From positions 124,001 to 188,000 of the forward strand of contig JAIMAL010000001.1 in NCBI GenBank assembly GCA_023511995.1: a DNA stretch of 64,000 bases, read 5' to 3'. This DNA comes from Burkholderiales bacterium (lineage in GTDB: Bacteria; Pseudomonadota; Gammaproteobacteria; Burkholderiales; Thiobacteraceae). A program made the position numbers and the translations under genes. Numbering within the stretch: position 1 is the stretch's first letter; each line of letters opens with the position of its first letter. A model generated the notes under the pieces. The model was given only the letters and a program-made list of their open reading frames with translations, was not told the origin of the DNA and searched no databases. Positions 35,564-44,009 of the stretch are shown in pieces.

Positions 35564-36618
35564 GCGTCATCAACCGCATGCTGCAGGAGCTGGACGCGCG
35601 GCACGAGTCCCTCGACACCCTGCCGCAGCCCGTGCGCGCCGTTCCCCCGGCCACGCCCCGCCGCTTCCCGTGGCTCATCGGCGCCCTGGTCCTGATTGCG
35701 GCAGGCCTGGGGCTTGCTCTCTGGGGGTACTTCTCGCATTCCCGGCCGCCCGCACCCAAGCCGCCCGTAAGCCGGGCACCACTGGCGGAACCCCAGCCCG
35801 CCCATCCCCCTGCGGTCCCTGCTCCTGTGCCCGTGGCGCCCGCAGCGCCCCCCGCGGCGCCCGTGGCGGACACCCCCTCCGTCGCGCCGGCGCCCGCCGT
35901 GGTCGAGGCAACCGCGCCTCCCCGCCGCACGGTGGAGAAGCCCGTTGTGATGCCCGCTGCGCCTCCGCCCGCAGCTGCCGGGGAGGTGGCATCGCCGGGA
36001 AGCCTCAAGCGTTTCACCCCCGCCCAGCAGGCGGAGCAGCGCTACGCCGAGGGCCTCAATCTGCTCGCCCAGGGAAAGGCCATGGAAGGCGAGGCCGCGC
36101 TCAAGGAGGCGGCAAGCCTCGACCCCAGCCATGGCGGCGCGCGCCAGGCGCTCCTTGCCCTCTACCTCAACGGTCGGCGGCTCGACGAGGCGGAGCGGCT
36201 GCTCCAGAGGGGGCTTGAGGAGGCGGGCGGCAACGGCCGTCTCATCGGCCGGCTGGCCATGGCGCTCGCGCGGGTGCAACTGGAAGCCAAAGGGGAACAG
36301 GCTGCGCTGGCCACCCTCGAGCGCTACGCGGCCCAGGGGGAAAGTGAGGCCGCGTATGCGGCGTTCCACGCGGCCGTGCTGCAGCGGCTGGGGCGCCATG
36401 GGGAAGCGATCGCCCAATACCAGGCCGCCTTGGGCCGCGAGCCGGAGCGCGCTCCGTGGTGGGTGGGGCTGGGCATCTCCCTGGAAGCGGCGCAAAGACC
36501 TGCCGAGGCGGCGGAGGCCTTTGCCCGCGCGATGGCGCTGCCGGGCTTGAGCCGGGAACTGCGCGCCTTCGCCGAGCAGCGCTTAAAACAGCTGCGCCCC
36601 GGCAGGGCGGGCGAGTAG
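35560..36618 (+). CDS. mshN: MSHA biogenesis TPR protein MshN
   Basis: A 352-residue bitopic protein. The start MSVINRMLQELDARHE is typical of MshN. A membrane helix (FPWLIGALVLIAAGLGLALWGYF) is followed by a Pro/Ala-rich linker of about 75 residues, then TPR repeats (QRYAEGLNLLAQGKAMEGEAAL; HGEAIAQYQAALGREPERAPW) to the end. It is the last gene of the locus. Its stop is followed by a composite intergenic repeat. Confidence 0.85.
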   Translation: MSVINRMLQELDARHESLDTLPQPVRAVPPATPRRFPWLIGALVLIAAGLGLALWGYFSHSRPPAPKPPVSRAPLAEPQPAHPPAVPAPVPVAPAAPPAAPVADTPSVAPAPAVVEATAPPRRTVEKPVVMPAAPPPAAAGEVASPGSLKRFTPAQQAEQRYAEGLNLLAQGKAMEGEAALKEAASLDPSHGGARQALLALYLNGRRLDEAERLLQRGLEEAGGNGRLIGRLAMALARVQLEAKGEQAALATLERYAAQGESEAAYAAFHAAVLQRLGRHGEAIAQYQAALGREPERAPWWVGLGISLEAAQRPAEAAEAFARAMALPGLSRELRAFAEQRLKQLRPGRAGE

Positions 36619-36625
36619 CTTTCAG

Positions 36626-36713
36626 CGCCACGGAGGAGGCGGAGCGCATGGAGGAGCAGGGCGTTTCAATGTTCTGCACCCTGAAGCCTGTGCCCTGAAA
36701 CCTGAAACCTGTC
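36626..36713 (-). repeat. Composite intergenic repeat after mshN, inverted orientation
   Basis: Read on the minus strand it is a block of ACAGGTTTCAGGTTTCAGGG and GCACAGGCTTCAGGGTGCAG units, a spacer, then CTCCTCCATGCGCTCC and CTCCTCCGTGGCGC. This is the same half-order as the copy at 52762-52870, but here it points against the flanking genes. Confidence 0.6.
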
Positions 36714-36766
36714 TCATTTTTGCAACACTGCCGCCATGGGGACTGGTCATTTCCTACCAAAACGCT

Positions 36767-36795
36767 TTGCGCAACACCGAACCATAGGTTAGTAT
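36767..36795 (+). promoter_or_regulatory. Probable sigma-70 promoter of the FadL-like gene
   Basis: TTGCGC at 36767-36772 and TAGTAT at 36790-36795 are spaced by 17 bases. They lie about 70 bases upstream of a gene with a strong AAGGAGG site. Confidence 0.45.
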
Positions 36796-36866
36796 CGCCC
36801 CAACGACGCATCGCGTTGTTGGGTCATCCTTCAAGCAAAAACCGCTCATCTCAAGGAGGAAAAGCA

Positions 36867-38087
36867 ATGAAGCTTCGTGCTCTCGCAGGCGCCCTGGCTC
36901 TGGCAGGCCTGATGGCTCCGGCCTTCGCCACCAATGGTTACTTCTCCCACGGCTATGGCATCAAGTCCAAGGGCATGGCGGGCGTAGGCATCGCCTACGG
37001 CCAGGACGCCCTCGCCGCCGCCACCAACCCGGCCAACATGGTGCTGGTGGGCAGCCGCTGGGACGTGGGTCTCGATTACTTCCGGCCGCAGCGGGAGTCG
37101 ACCATCACGGGCGCAGGGACGTTCGATGGAAACGACACCGAAAACTTCTTCATCCCCGAGTTCGGCTACAACCAGATGATCAGCAACAACATGTCCCTGG
37201 GGGTGTCCGTGTATGGCAACGGGGGCATGAATACGGATTATGGAAACCTGAATAGCAGAACATTTGGTTTGATTTTTGGCACCGGCAATCTCGGCGTCGA
37301 TCTCATGCAACTGTTCATCGCCCCCACCTGGGCGATGAAGATCAACGACCGCAACGCCATCGGTGTCAGCCTCAAGCTCGCCTATCAGCGATTCAAGGCT
37401 TATGGACTTCAGAACTTCGACAATGGCATGATGTCCTCTTCCCCGGGCAATGTCACGAACAATGGCTATGACAGCTCCTGGGGCTATGGCATTGGCCTCG
37501 GCTGGACGGGGCAGCTCACGCCCACCTTCAGCGTGGGTGTGACCTACCAGTCCCGCACCTGGATGCAGAAATTTGACAAATACAAGGGCCTCTTCGCCGA
37601 GCAGGGGGATTTCGACATTCCCGAGAACTACGGCATCGGCTTTGCCTGGCAGGCCACCCCGCAACTTACCATCGCCGCCGACGTGCAGCGCATCAACTAT
37701 GGCGACATCAAGTCCATCGCCAACCGTGGCTCCAACACGGCTCAGCTGGGTACGGACAACGGCCCGGGCTTTGGCTGGGAGAATATCACCGCCTACAAGC
37801 TGGGCGTGTCCTATGACCTCAATAAACAATGGACCCTGCGCGCCGGCTACAGCTGGAACGACGTGCCCTATGCCGGCACCGAGACCTTCTTCAACATCCT
37901 GGCGCCGGGCGTGATCAAGGAACATGCCACGCTGGGTGCCACCTGGCGCATGCCCAATGGCGGTGAGCTGTCCTTCGCCTACATGCATGCCTTCAAGAAC
38001 ACCGTCAATGGTACGGGGCCCAGTACCGGTATCAACAACACCATGTACGAGGACAGCTTCGGCGTGGCCTACGGCATGAAGTTCTGA
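36867..38087 (+). CDS. OmpP1/FadL-family outer-membrane channel
   Basis: A 406-residue outer-membrane beta-barrel. A signal peptide (LRALAGALALAGLMAPAFA) is followed by TNGYFSHGYGIKSKGMAG and then YGQDALAAATNPANM, the hatch-domain features of FadL. The C-terminus ends FGVAYGMKF, with a terminal aromatic as barrel proteins need. FadL relatives import hydrophobic molecules; the substrate here is unknown. AAGGAGG precedes the ATG and a strong terminator follows, so it is probably a well-expressed single-gene unit. Confidence 0.88.
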   Translation: MKLRALAGALALAGLMAPAFATNGYFSHGYGIKSKGMAGVGIAYGQDALAAATNPANMVLVGSRWDVGLDYFRPQRESTITGAGTFDGNDTENFFIPEFGYNQMISNNMSLGVSVYGNGGMNTDYGNLNSRTFGLIFGTGNLGVDLMQLFIAPTWAMKINDRNAIGVSLKLAYQRFKAYGLQNFDNGMMSSSPGNVTNNGYDSSWGYGIGLGWTGQLTPTFSVGVTYQSRTWMQKFDKYKGLFAEQGDFDIPENYGIGFAWQATPQLTIAADVQRINYGDIKSIANRGSNTAQLGTDNGPGFGWENITAYKLGVSYDLNKQWTLRAGYSWNDVPYAGTETFFNILAPGVIKEHATLGATWRMPNGGELSFAYMHAFKNTVNGTGPSTGINNTMYEDSFGVAYGMKF

Positions 38088-38101
38088 CGGTATCGCCAAC
38101 G

Positions 38102-38141
38102 AAAAAGCTGAAAGTTGCAGTTCGACTTTCAGCTTTTTTTT
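38102..38141 (+). terminator. Rho-independent terminator after the FadL-like gene
   Basis: A 14-bp stem, AAAAAGCTGAAAGT pairing with ACTTTCAGCTTTTT, with a nine-base loop and a run of eight T residues, lies 15 bases after the stop. Confidence 0.92.
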
Positions 38142-38235
38142 GCTCTGCATCGGACTGGTCGGAACCTACCGGTTCCGGCCGGTCTTTCCGGAACAAGCCG
38201 CCCGGTGAGGCGGCGCATCACCAGAGGAGACTGCC

Positions 38236-39150
38236 ATGAGGATTGCGAAATGGTTCGCGGTGTTCTGCCTGGCTTTGCTGGCCGGCACGGCGATTGCGGA
38301 TGACCTGCTCAAACCCTTCGTCCTCGCCTACAAGGGCCCCGGCGATCAGGCGGCCAAGGTGGAGGAAGTGAAGAAAGCCCTTACCGCCAATGGCTTCCAG
38401 GTGGTGGGGAGTTACACGCCCTATCCCGGCACGACCATCATCGCCGTGACCAACGACGAGCTCAAGCGCACGGCGGCGCAGAGCGAGCACGGCGGCTTCG
38501 GCGCGGCCATGCGCGTGGCGGTGGTGAAGGCCGGCAACGAGGTGCAGGTGTCCTACACCAACCCGCCTTACTGGGCCAATGCCTACCGCATGAAAAACGA
38601 TCTAGCGGGCGTGAGCGCGGCGCTGGAAAAGGCCCTGGGGCGCGTGGAGGAGTTCGGTGCGAAGGGGCTTTCTGCCTCCAAGCTGCGCAAATATCACTAC
38701 ATGATGGGCATGGAATACTTCGACGAGCCGAGCGTGCTCGCTGAGTACAAGTCCTATGAGGAGGGCGTGAAGACGGTGGAGGCGAATCTCGCCAAGGGGG
38801 TGGCGGGCGTGACCAAGGTCTATCGTATCGACATCCCGGGCAAGCAGGAAACCGTCTTCGGCGTGGCCATGAAGGGCAAAACCGAGGCCGACAAGTACAT
38901 GGATGACAAGTACATCATGAGCGAGATCGACTTCAAGGAGGTGAAGTCGGCGGCTCACCTGCCCTATGAAATCCTGGTCTCCGGCAACAAGGCCTATGCC
39001 CTCTATGCGCGCTTCCGCATCGCCGTGAGCTTCCCCGACCTCTCCATGATGGGCAAAAACAGCTTCATGAACATCATGAAGAGCCCGGAAGCCATCCGTA
39101 AGGCGCTCACCCTCGCCGCGGGCGGCGAATTCGAGGAAGTGAAGTTCTGA
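38236..39150 (+). CDS. Periplasmic protein of unknown function
   Basis: A 304-residue protein with a clear signal peptide (WFAVFCLALLAGTAIA) and a soluble alpha/beta-looking remainder. The N-terminal part (KKALTANGFQVVGSYTPYPGTTIIAVTNDEL) vaguely resembles DUF302-type domains. No catalytic or metal-binding motif is recognised and it has no cysteine in the mature part. AGAGGAG precedes the ATG. It is flanked by terminators, so it is probably monocistronic. Its position next to the FadL-like channel suggests an envelope role, but I assign none. Confidence 0.75.
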   Translation: MRIAKWFAVFCLALLAGTAIADDLLKPFVLAYKGPGDQAAKVEEVKKALTANGFQVVGSYTPYPGTTIIAVTNDELKRTAAQSEHGGFGAAMRVAVVKAGNEVQVSYTNPPYWANAYRMKNDLAGVSAALEKALGRVEEFGAKGLSASKLRKYHYMMGMEYFDEPSVLAEYKSYEEGVKTVEANLAKGVAGVTKVYRIDIPGKQETVFGVAMKGKTEADKYMDDKYIMSEIDFKEVKSAAHLPYEILVSGNKAYALYARFRIAVSFPDLSMMGKNSFMNIMKSPEAIRKALTLAAGGEFEEVKF

Positions 39151-39174
39151 CCGGGCTACACCCCAGCACGTGGG

Positions 39175-39220
39175 CAGGGCCGGCCGCGCTTCGAGAGTTG
39201 GCGCCGGCCCTGATTTTTTT
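39175..39220 (+). terminator. Rho-independent terminator after the periplasmic protein gene
   Basis: CAGGGCCGGC pairs with GCCGGCCCTG across an 18-base loop, followed by a run of seven T residues. It lies about 25 bases after the stop. Confidence 0.85.
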
Positions 39221-39407
39221 GCGCGGTGAAAACACACCCGCGTCGCCATGCTCGTCCTTATCCGTGCCCGGGGAACAGTGCCTTGCGGGTGAGGGGGGGA
39301 GGCCTCTTCACCGCGGCGGCCTTCTTCCGTGATCCTCGCCCAGCGGGCGTTTGCACATCTTTCCCGAGGAGGGACGGGTGGGGAAGCGTCGGGGTGGCGC
39401 CGCCTGC

Positions 39408-40139
39408 CTACGGTAGCCGTCCGGCGGCGATCAGGCGGTGGAGCAGGATGCTGGGCGAAAGCCAGGTGACGATGTCGTCGAATTCGCAAAGGGGCGTGCC
39501 ATTGTCGTCGCAGGGGGTCTGCGGGCCTTTGCTGGGGCGTGCGTAAAAGGTTTGCGTGCTCGTGGCGTTGGTGGTCTCGTCCGCATTCTGGGGCGGCACC
39601 GGCGCTGCCGGCATGCCATCGCCGTCGATGCCGCCGTAACCGTTTTTGCCGTGGGAAAGGACCACGGCGGGCACGCCGTTCACCTTGGAGACGGCGATGC
39701 TGTTGCCGTTCGCATCCCGCGATTTCACCGTGAGGGTGGGGCTGCTTGTCAGGCTGATGGCCTGGCTGAACTCGGGGCTCACGGCGTAACGGAAAAGCCG
39801 GCCCCACGCATCGGTCTTCGCCACGCCTAGCTCGGCCCAGGGGAGATTGCCGGCCTGGGCGACGCAATCGCCGGTGGGGGTGCGGTCTTCCAGCCCATCG
39901 TTGGGCGTGTAGCCGGCGGCGGGGCTGCGAAGATCGGGGCAGGGCAGGCGGCCATTGGCGATGGCATAACCGATCAGGGCTTCTTTCGCTTCCTCGAGGA
40001 TTTTCTGCGTCTCCGCCACGCGGCGCTGTTCCACCTGGCTGTTGAAGGGCACCAAGAGGCTACCCAGCAGGAGCACGACGATGAACAGCACCACCGCCAT
40101 TTCGATGAGGGAGAAGCCGCCTGGCCTGTGGCCAGTCAT
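39408..40139 (-). CDS. Type II/IV pseudopilin, isolated from the pilus locus
   Basis: A 243-residue prepilin-like protein with cleavage PGG/FSLIEMAVVLFIVVLLLGSLL and Glu at +5. The segment QKILEEAKEALIGYAIANGRLPCPDL is like that in large GspG/H-type pseudopilins of betaproteobacteria. The rest includes DAWGRLFRYAVSPEF and four cysteines. It starts with an ATG that overlaps the stop of the DegQ-like protease gene (ATGA), so the two are co-translated. It is outside the MSHA locus and no secretion genes adjoin it. Function unknown; substrate presentation to the protease is conceivable but unproven. Confidence 0.8.
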   Translation of the reverse strand: MTGHRPGGFSLIEMAVVLFIVVLLLGSLLVPFNSQVEQRRVAETQKILEEAKEALIGYAIANGRLPCPDLRSPAAGYTPNDGLEDRTPTGDCVAQAGNLPWAELGVAKTDAWGRLFRYAVSPEFSQAISLTSSPTLTVKSRDANGNSIAVSKVNGVPAVVLSHGKNGYGGIDGDGMPAAPVPPQNADETTNATSTQTFYARPSKGPQTPCDDNGTPLCEFDDIVTWLSPSILLHRLIAAGRLP

Positions 40140-41293
40140 GGTTCGTCCTCCTGGGTGGGGCCAGGCAGCCTGGGCGGGCGCCGTCCGATGACGATGTCAA
40201 GCCGCTTTTCCCGGCCCTGGCGCACGATGGTGGCGGTCACCCTGCGCCCTGGGGCGAGCTGCGCGATCTGGCGCAGGGCGGCATTGGCATCGGCGAGGGG
40301 CTTCCCGTCGATGCGGGTCAGGATGTCCCCGGCCTCGATGCCGGCGCGGTCGGCCGGGCCATCGCGCAGCACGCCGACGATGAGGATGCCCCGGCTCTGG
40401 CCGGGCCCCTGGGCGCGCGCGGCCTCGGGCGGGAGATCCCGCATGGAGACGCCGATCCAGCCCCGCACCACCGCGCCGTGCTGCACGATTTCGCGCAAGA
40501 CCTGTCTTGCCTGGGTTTCGGGGATGGCGAAGCCGATGCCCAGCGAGCCGCCGCTCCTGGAAAAGATGGCGCTGTTGATGCCCACCAGGGCGCCGTTGGT
40601 GTCCACCAGCGCGCCGCCGGAATTGCCGGGGTTGATGGGGGCGTCGGTCTGGATGAAATCCTCGAAGGTGTTGATGCCCAGATGGCTGCGGCCCAGGGCA
40701 CTGACGATGCCCATGGTGACCGTCTGGCCGACGCCGAAGGGGTTGCCGATCGCCAGCACCACATCGCCCACGGCGAGGCGTTCCGCATGGCCGAACTCGA
40801 TGACGGGCAAATCCGGCAGATCGATGCGGATCACCGCGAGGTCGGTCTCCGGGTCGGAACCGACGAGGCGAGCCGGGGCGCGGCGTCCATCGGCGAGCAG
40901 AACCTGGATTTCGTCGGCGGCCTCGATGACATGGTGGTTGGTGAGGATGTAGCCCTGGCGATCGACGATGACCCCGGAGCCGAGGTTGGTCACCCGCTGC
41001 GGCTCGTTGGGGAACTCATCGCCGAAGAAGCGGCGGAAGAGGGGATCGTCGAGGAAGGGGTGTCTGGAAGGACGCACCCGCTTCGCCGTGTAGATGTTCA
41101 CCACCGCCGGCATCGCCTTTTTCGCCGCGGCGCGGTAGGATGCCGGCGCGGGCGTGGCCGGCAAGGGTAGCGTCACGTTGCCTTCCGGCGCAGACCCACG
41201 GCGCAACAGCTCCGGCCGGAAGGTGGCGACGACGAAGAGCACGGCCACGCACAGGGTGGTGAACTGGGCGAAGAGGAGCCAGAGTCTTTTCAT
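40136..41293 (-). CDS. DegQ/AlgW-like periplasmic serine protease
   Basis: A 385-residue trypsin-like HtrA protease with one PDZ domain. The triad is visible as His in LTNHHVIEAADE, Asp in DPETDLAVIRID and Ser in INPGNSGGALVDT. One N-terminal hydrophobic helix (WLLFAQFTTLCVAVLFVVATF) anchors or exports it. The PDZ domain covers about residues 285-375 (GILIVGVLRDGPADRAGIEAGDIL). One PDZ suggests the DegS/AlgW class, which can act in envelope-stress signalling. The ATG at 41293 is divergent from the Nif3-like gene, and the 3' end overlaps the pseudopilin. Confidence 0.9.
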   Translation of the reverse strand: MKRLWLLFAQFTTLCVAVLFVVATFRPELLRRGSAPEGNVTLPLPATPAPASYRAAAKKAMPAVVNIYTAKRVRPSRHPFLDDPLFRRFFGDEFPNEPQRVTNLGSGVIVDRQGYILTNHHVIEAADEIQVLLADGRRAPARLVGSDPETDLAVIRIDLPDLPVIEFGHAERLAVGDVVLAIGNPFGVGQTVTMGIVSALGRSHLGINTFEDFIQTDAPINPGNSGGALVDTNGALVGINSAIFSRSGGSLGIGFAIPETQARQVLREIVQHGAVVRGWIGVSMRDLPPEAARAQGPGQSRGILIVGVLRDGPADRAGIEAGDILTRIDGKPLADANAALRQIAQLAPGRRVTATIVRQGREKRLDIVIGRRPPRLPGPTQEDEP

Positions 41294-41308
41294 TGGGCAG
41301 AGGAAAAC

Positions 41309-42055
41309 ATGCGGCTCACCGACTTGGACGATTATACGCGCAGCCTCCTTGACGTCGGCCGCTTCCGCGACTATTGCCCCAATGGCCTGCAGGTGGAGGG
41401 CAGGCCGGAGGTGCGGCGCATCGTCACCGGCGTGAGCGCCAATCTGAGCTTCCTTGCGGCGGCGATCGAGGCGGGAGCGGATGCGGTGCTGGTCCATCAC
41501 GGCTTCTTCTGGAAGAACGAGCCGGCGCCCATCGTGGGCGTGAAGCGTCGTCGCATCGGGCTCCTGCTGCAACACGAGGTGAGCCTCTTTGCTTTCCATC
41601 TGCCCCTCGATGCCCACCCGGAACTGGGCAACAATGCGCGGCTTGGCCACCGGCTGGGGTTCACCGTGGAAGCGTGGGTGGGCGAGCAGGGCCTCATTGC
41701 CGTGGGGCGGGTCGATGAACCCGTTCCCCTGGCGCAGCTTGCCGGGCGCATCGCCGCGGCGCTGGCGCGCCCGCCGCTGGTGGTGGGCGAGGCGGAACGG
41801 GTCATCCGCCGCATCGCCTGGTGCAGCGGCGGCGCCCAGGGGTGGTTCGAGACCGCCGCCGGCTATGGCGTGGATGCCTATCTCACCGGCGAAGTCTCCG
41901 AGCACAACGTCCACTTCGCGCGGGAATCCGGGGTCGCCTTCCTCGCCGCAGGACACCACGCCACCGAACGGGACGGGATCCAGGCCCTGGGCGAGCACCT
42001 GGCCGCTCGCTTCGGGCTCGAACATCAATTCATCGACATTCCCAATCCCGTGTGA
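41309..42055 (+). CDS. Nif3/GTP cyclohydrolase I type 2-like dinuclear metal protein
   Basis: A 248-residue Nif3-family protein, a conserved hexamer with a two-metal site. Signature segments are FRDYCPNGLQVEG, LVHHGFFWKNE with metal-binding His, HLPLDAHPELGNNARL and, near the C-terminus, AGHHATERDGI with the His and Glu ligands. The biochemical role of the family is unsettled. ATG at 41309 has GAGGAAA upstream. It diverges from the protease gene, with only 15 bases between start codons, so the promoters must overlap the opposite coding sequence. Confidence 0.9.
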   Translation: MRLTDLDDYTRSLLDVGRFRDYCPNGLQVEGRPEVRRIVTGVSANLSFLAAAIEAGADAVLVHHGFFWKNEPAPIVGVKRRRIGLLLQHEVSLFAFHLPLDAHPELGNNARLGHRLGFTVEAWVGEQGLIAVGRVDEPVPLAQLAGRIAAALARPPLVVGEAERVIRRIAWCSGGAQGWFETAAGYGVDAYLTGEVSEHNVHFARESGVAFLAAGHHATERDGIQALGEHLAARFGLEHQFIDIPNPV

Positions 42056-42181
42056 GGCCCCGGCAGGGATGGTTTCCTTGAGCGAAATCAAGGCGATATA
42101 GAGCAGGGGCTTCTAAAGCCGCACCGCTTTTGGGTAGAATGCCGCTTTTGCCTTTTCTTGGACATTTCGACAGGACGGGAT

Positions 42182-42772
42182 ATGAGCAACCAAGGAGTGA
42201 ATCGCACCCGCCGCCGCCTGGTGATCGCCACGTCGGTGGTGGGGGGAGCGGGGGTGCTGGCGGCGGCCTGGCCGTTCATCGCCAGCATGAACCCGAGCCA
42301 GCGCGCCAAGGCGGCAGGCGCCCCGGTGGAAGTGGACATCAGCAAAATCGAGCCCGGCAGCTACGCCACGGTGGAATGGCGCGGCAAGCCGGTCTGGGTC
42401 GTCTACCGCACCAAGGAAATGCTGGCGCTTCTCGACAAACATGACGACCGCCTGTCCGATCCCAAGTCCGAAAGCTCCATCCAGCCCGAATACTGCAAGA
42501 ACCACCGGGCGATCAAGGACCAGTATCTCGTCGTCATCGGCATCTGCACCCACCTGGGCTGCTCGCCCACACCCAAGCTCAAACCGGTGTCCGACAACGA
42601 AACCGGGCCGGATTGGCACGGCGGCTTCTACTGCCCCTGCCATGGTTCCCGTTTCGACCTGGCGGCGCGGGTGTTCAAGGGGTCGCCGGCACCCACCAAC
42701 ATGGTCGTGCCGCCGCACCGCTACCTCAGCGACACCCGCATCCTGATCGGCGAAGACACCAAGGGAGCGTGA
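42182..42772 (+). CDS. petA: Ubiquinol-cytochrome c reductase Rieske iron-sulfur subunit
   Basis: A 196-residue Rieske protein of the bc1 complex. The cluster ligands are in CTHLGCSPT and CPCHGSRFD. A Tat-type N-terminus (NRTRRRLVIATSVVGGAGVLAAAWPFIAS) also provides the membrane anchor. It passes electrons from quinol to cytochrome c1. ATG at 42182 was chosen because it precedes the conserved tail; an upstream in-frame ATG at 42158 is weaker. It heads petABC, with one base between its stop and petB's ATG. Confidence 0.97.
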   Translation: MSNQGVNRTRRRLVIATSVVGGAGVLAAAWPFIASMNPSQRAKAAGAPVEVDISKIEPGSYATVEWRGKPVWVVYRTKEMLALLDKHDDRLSDPKSESSIQPEYCKNHRAIKDQYLVVIGICTHLGCSPTPKLKPVSDNETGPDWHGGFYCPCHGSRFDLAARVFKGSPAPTNMVVPPHRYLSDTRILIGEDTKGA

Positions 42773-42773
42773 C

Positions 42774-44009
42774 ATGAGCAAGATGCAACAACTCCTCGCC
42801 TGGGTGGACGAGCGCTTCCCCCTGACGGCCACCTGGAAAGCCCATCTGTCCGAGTACTACGCACCGAAGAACTTCAACTTCTGGTACTTCTTTGGTTCGC
42901 TGGCCCTGCTGGTGCTGGTCATCCAGATCGTGACCGGCATCTTCCTCACCATGAACTACAAGCCCGACGCCGGGCTTGCCTTCGCCGCCGTGGAATACAT
43001 CATGCGCGACGTGGACTGGGGCTGGCTCATCCGCTACATGCATTCCACCGGCGCCTCGATGTTCTTCGTCGTGGTCTATCTGCACATGTTCCGCGGTCTG
43101 CTCTATGGCTCCTACCGCAAGCCGCGGGAACTCATCTGGATTTTCGGCGTGCTCATCTACCTCGCGCTGATGGCGGAAGCCTTCCTGGGCTACCTCCTGC
43201 CCTGGGGGCAGATGTCCTTCTGGGGCGCGCAGGTGATCGTCAATCTCTTCGCTGCCATCCCCGTCATCGGTCCTGATCTGGCGGTGTGGATCCGCGGTGA
43301 CTACGTCATTTCCGATGCCACGCTGAACCGCTTCTTCGCCTTCCACGTCATCGCCCTGCCACTGGTGCTCATCGCGCTGGTGTTCGTGCACCTGGTGGCG
43401 CTGCACGAGGTGGGCTCGAACAATCCGGACGGCATCGAGATCAAGAAGAAAAAGGACCCCAACACCGGCATCCCCCTGGATGGCATTCCCTTCCACCCCT
43501 ACTACACGGTGAAGGACATCTTCGGCGTGGTGGTCTTCCTCATCGTCTTTTCGGCGATCATCTTCTTCGCGCCGGAGATGGGGGGCTATTTCCTCGAAGC
43601 CAACAACTTCATCCCCGCCGATCCGCTGAAGACGCCGGAGCACATCGCGCCCCTGTGGTACTTCACCGCCTTCTACTCCATCCTGCGCGCGGTGCCGCCC
43701 ATCCTGGGTTCCCAATTCCCGGGGGTGTTGGCCATGGGCGCGGCCATCGTGCTCCTCTTCTTCCTGCCCTGGCTCGACAAGTCGCCGGTGAAGTCCATCC
43801 GCTACCGGGGTGTGCTCTACAAGACCGCGCTCACCCTGTTTGCCATTTCCTTCATCGGGCTCTCCTACCTGGGCATGCAGCCGGTCACACCCGTGTACAC
43901 CGTGCTGGCGCGGATCTTCAGCGTGATCTATTTCCTCTTCTTCCTGCTGATGCCCTGGTACACCAGGATCGACAAGACCAAACCGGAACCGGAAAGGGTG
44001 ACTGGATAA
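42774..44009 (+). CDS. petB: Cytochrome b subunit of the bc1 complex
   Basis: A 411-residue cytochrome b with eight to nine membrane helices. Haem-ligating histidines lie in RYMHSTGASMFFVVVYLHMFRGLLYGSY and RFFAFHVIALPLVLIALVFVHLVALHE. The quinol site has the PEW-equivalent APLWYF. It holds both b haems and the quinol-oxidation and quinone-reduction sites. Length is typical of betaproteobacterial one-piece cytochrome b. The stop TAA shares a base with the petC ATG. Confidence 0.97.
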   Translation: MSKMQQLLAWVDERFPLTATWKAHLSEYYAPKNFNFWYFFGSLALLVLVIQIVTGIFLTMNYKPDAGLAFAAVEYIMRDVDWGWLIRYMHSTGASMFFVVVYLHMFRGLLYGSYRKPRELIWIFGVLIYLALMAEAFLGYLLPWGQMSFWGAQVIVNLFAAIPVIGPDLAVWIRGDYVISDATLNRFFAFHVIALPLVLIALVFVHLVALHEVGSNNPDGIEIKKKKDPNTGIPLDGIPFHPYYTVKDIFGVVVFLIVFSAIIFFAPEMGGYFLEANNFIPADPLKTPEHIAPLWYFTAFYSILRAVPPILGSQFPGVLAMGAAIVLLFFLPWLDKSPVKSIRYRGVLYKTALTLFAISFIGLSYLGMQPVTPVYTVLARIFSVIYFLFFLLMPWYTRIDKTKPEPERVTG

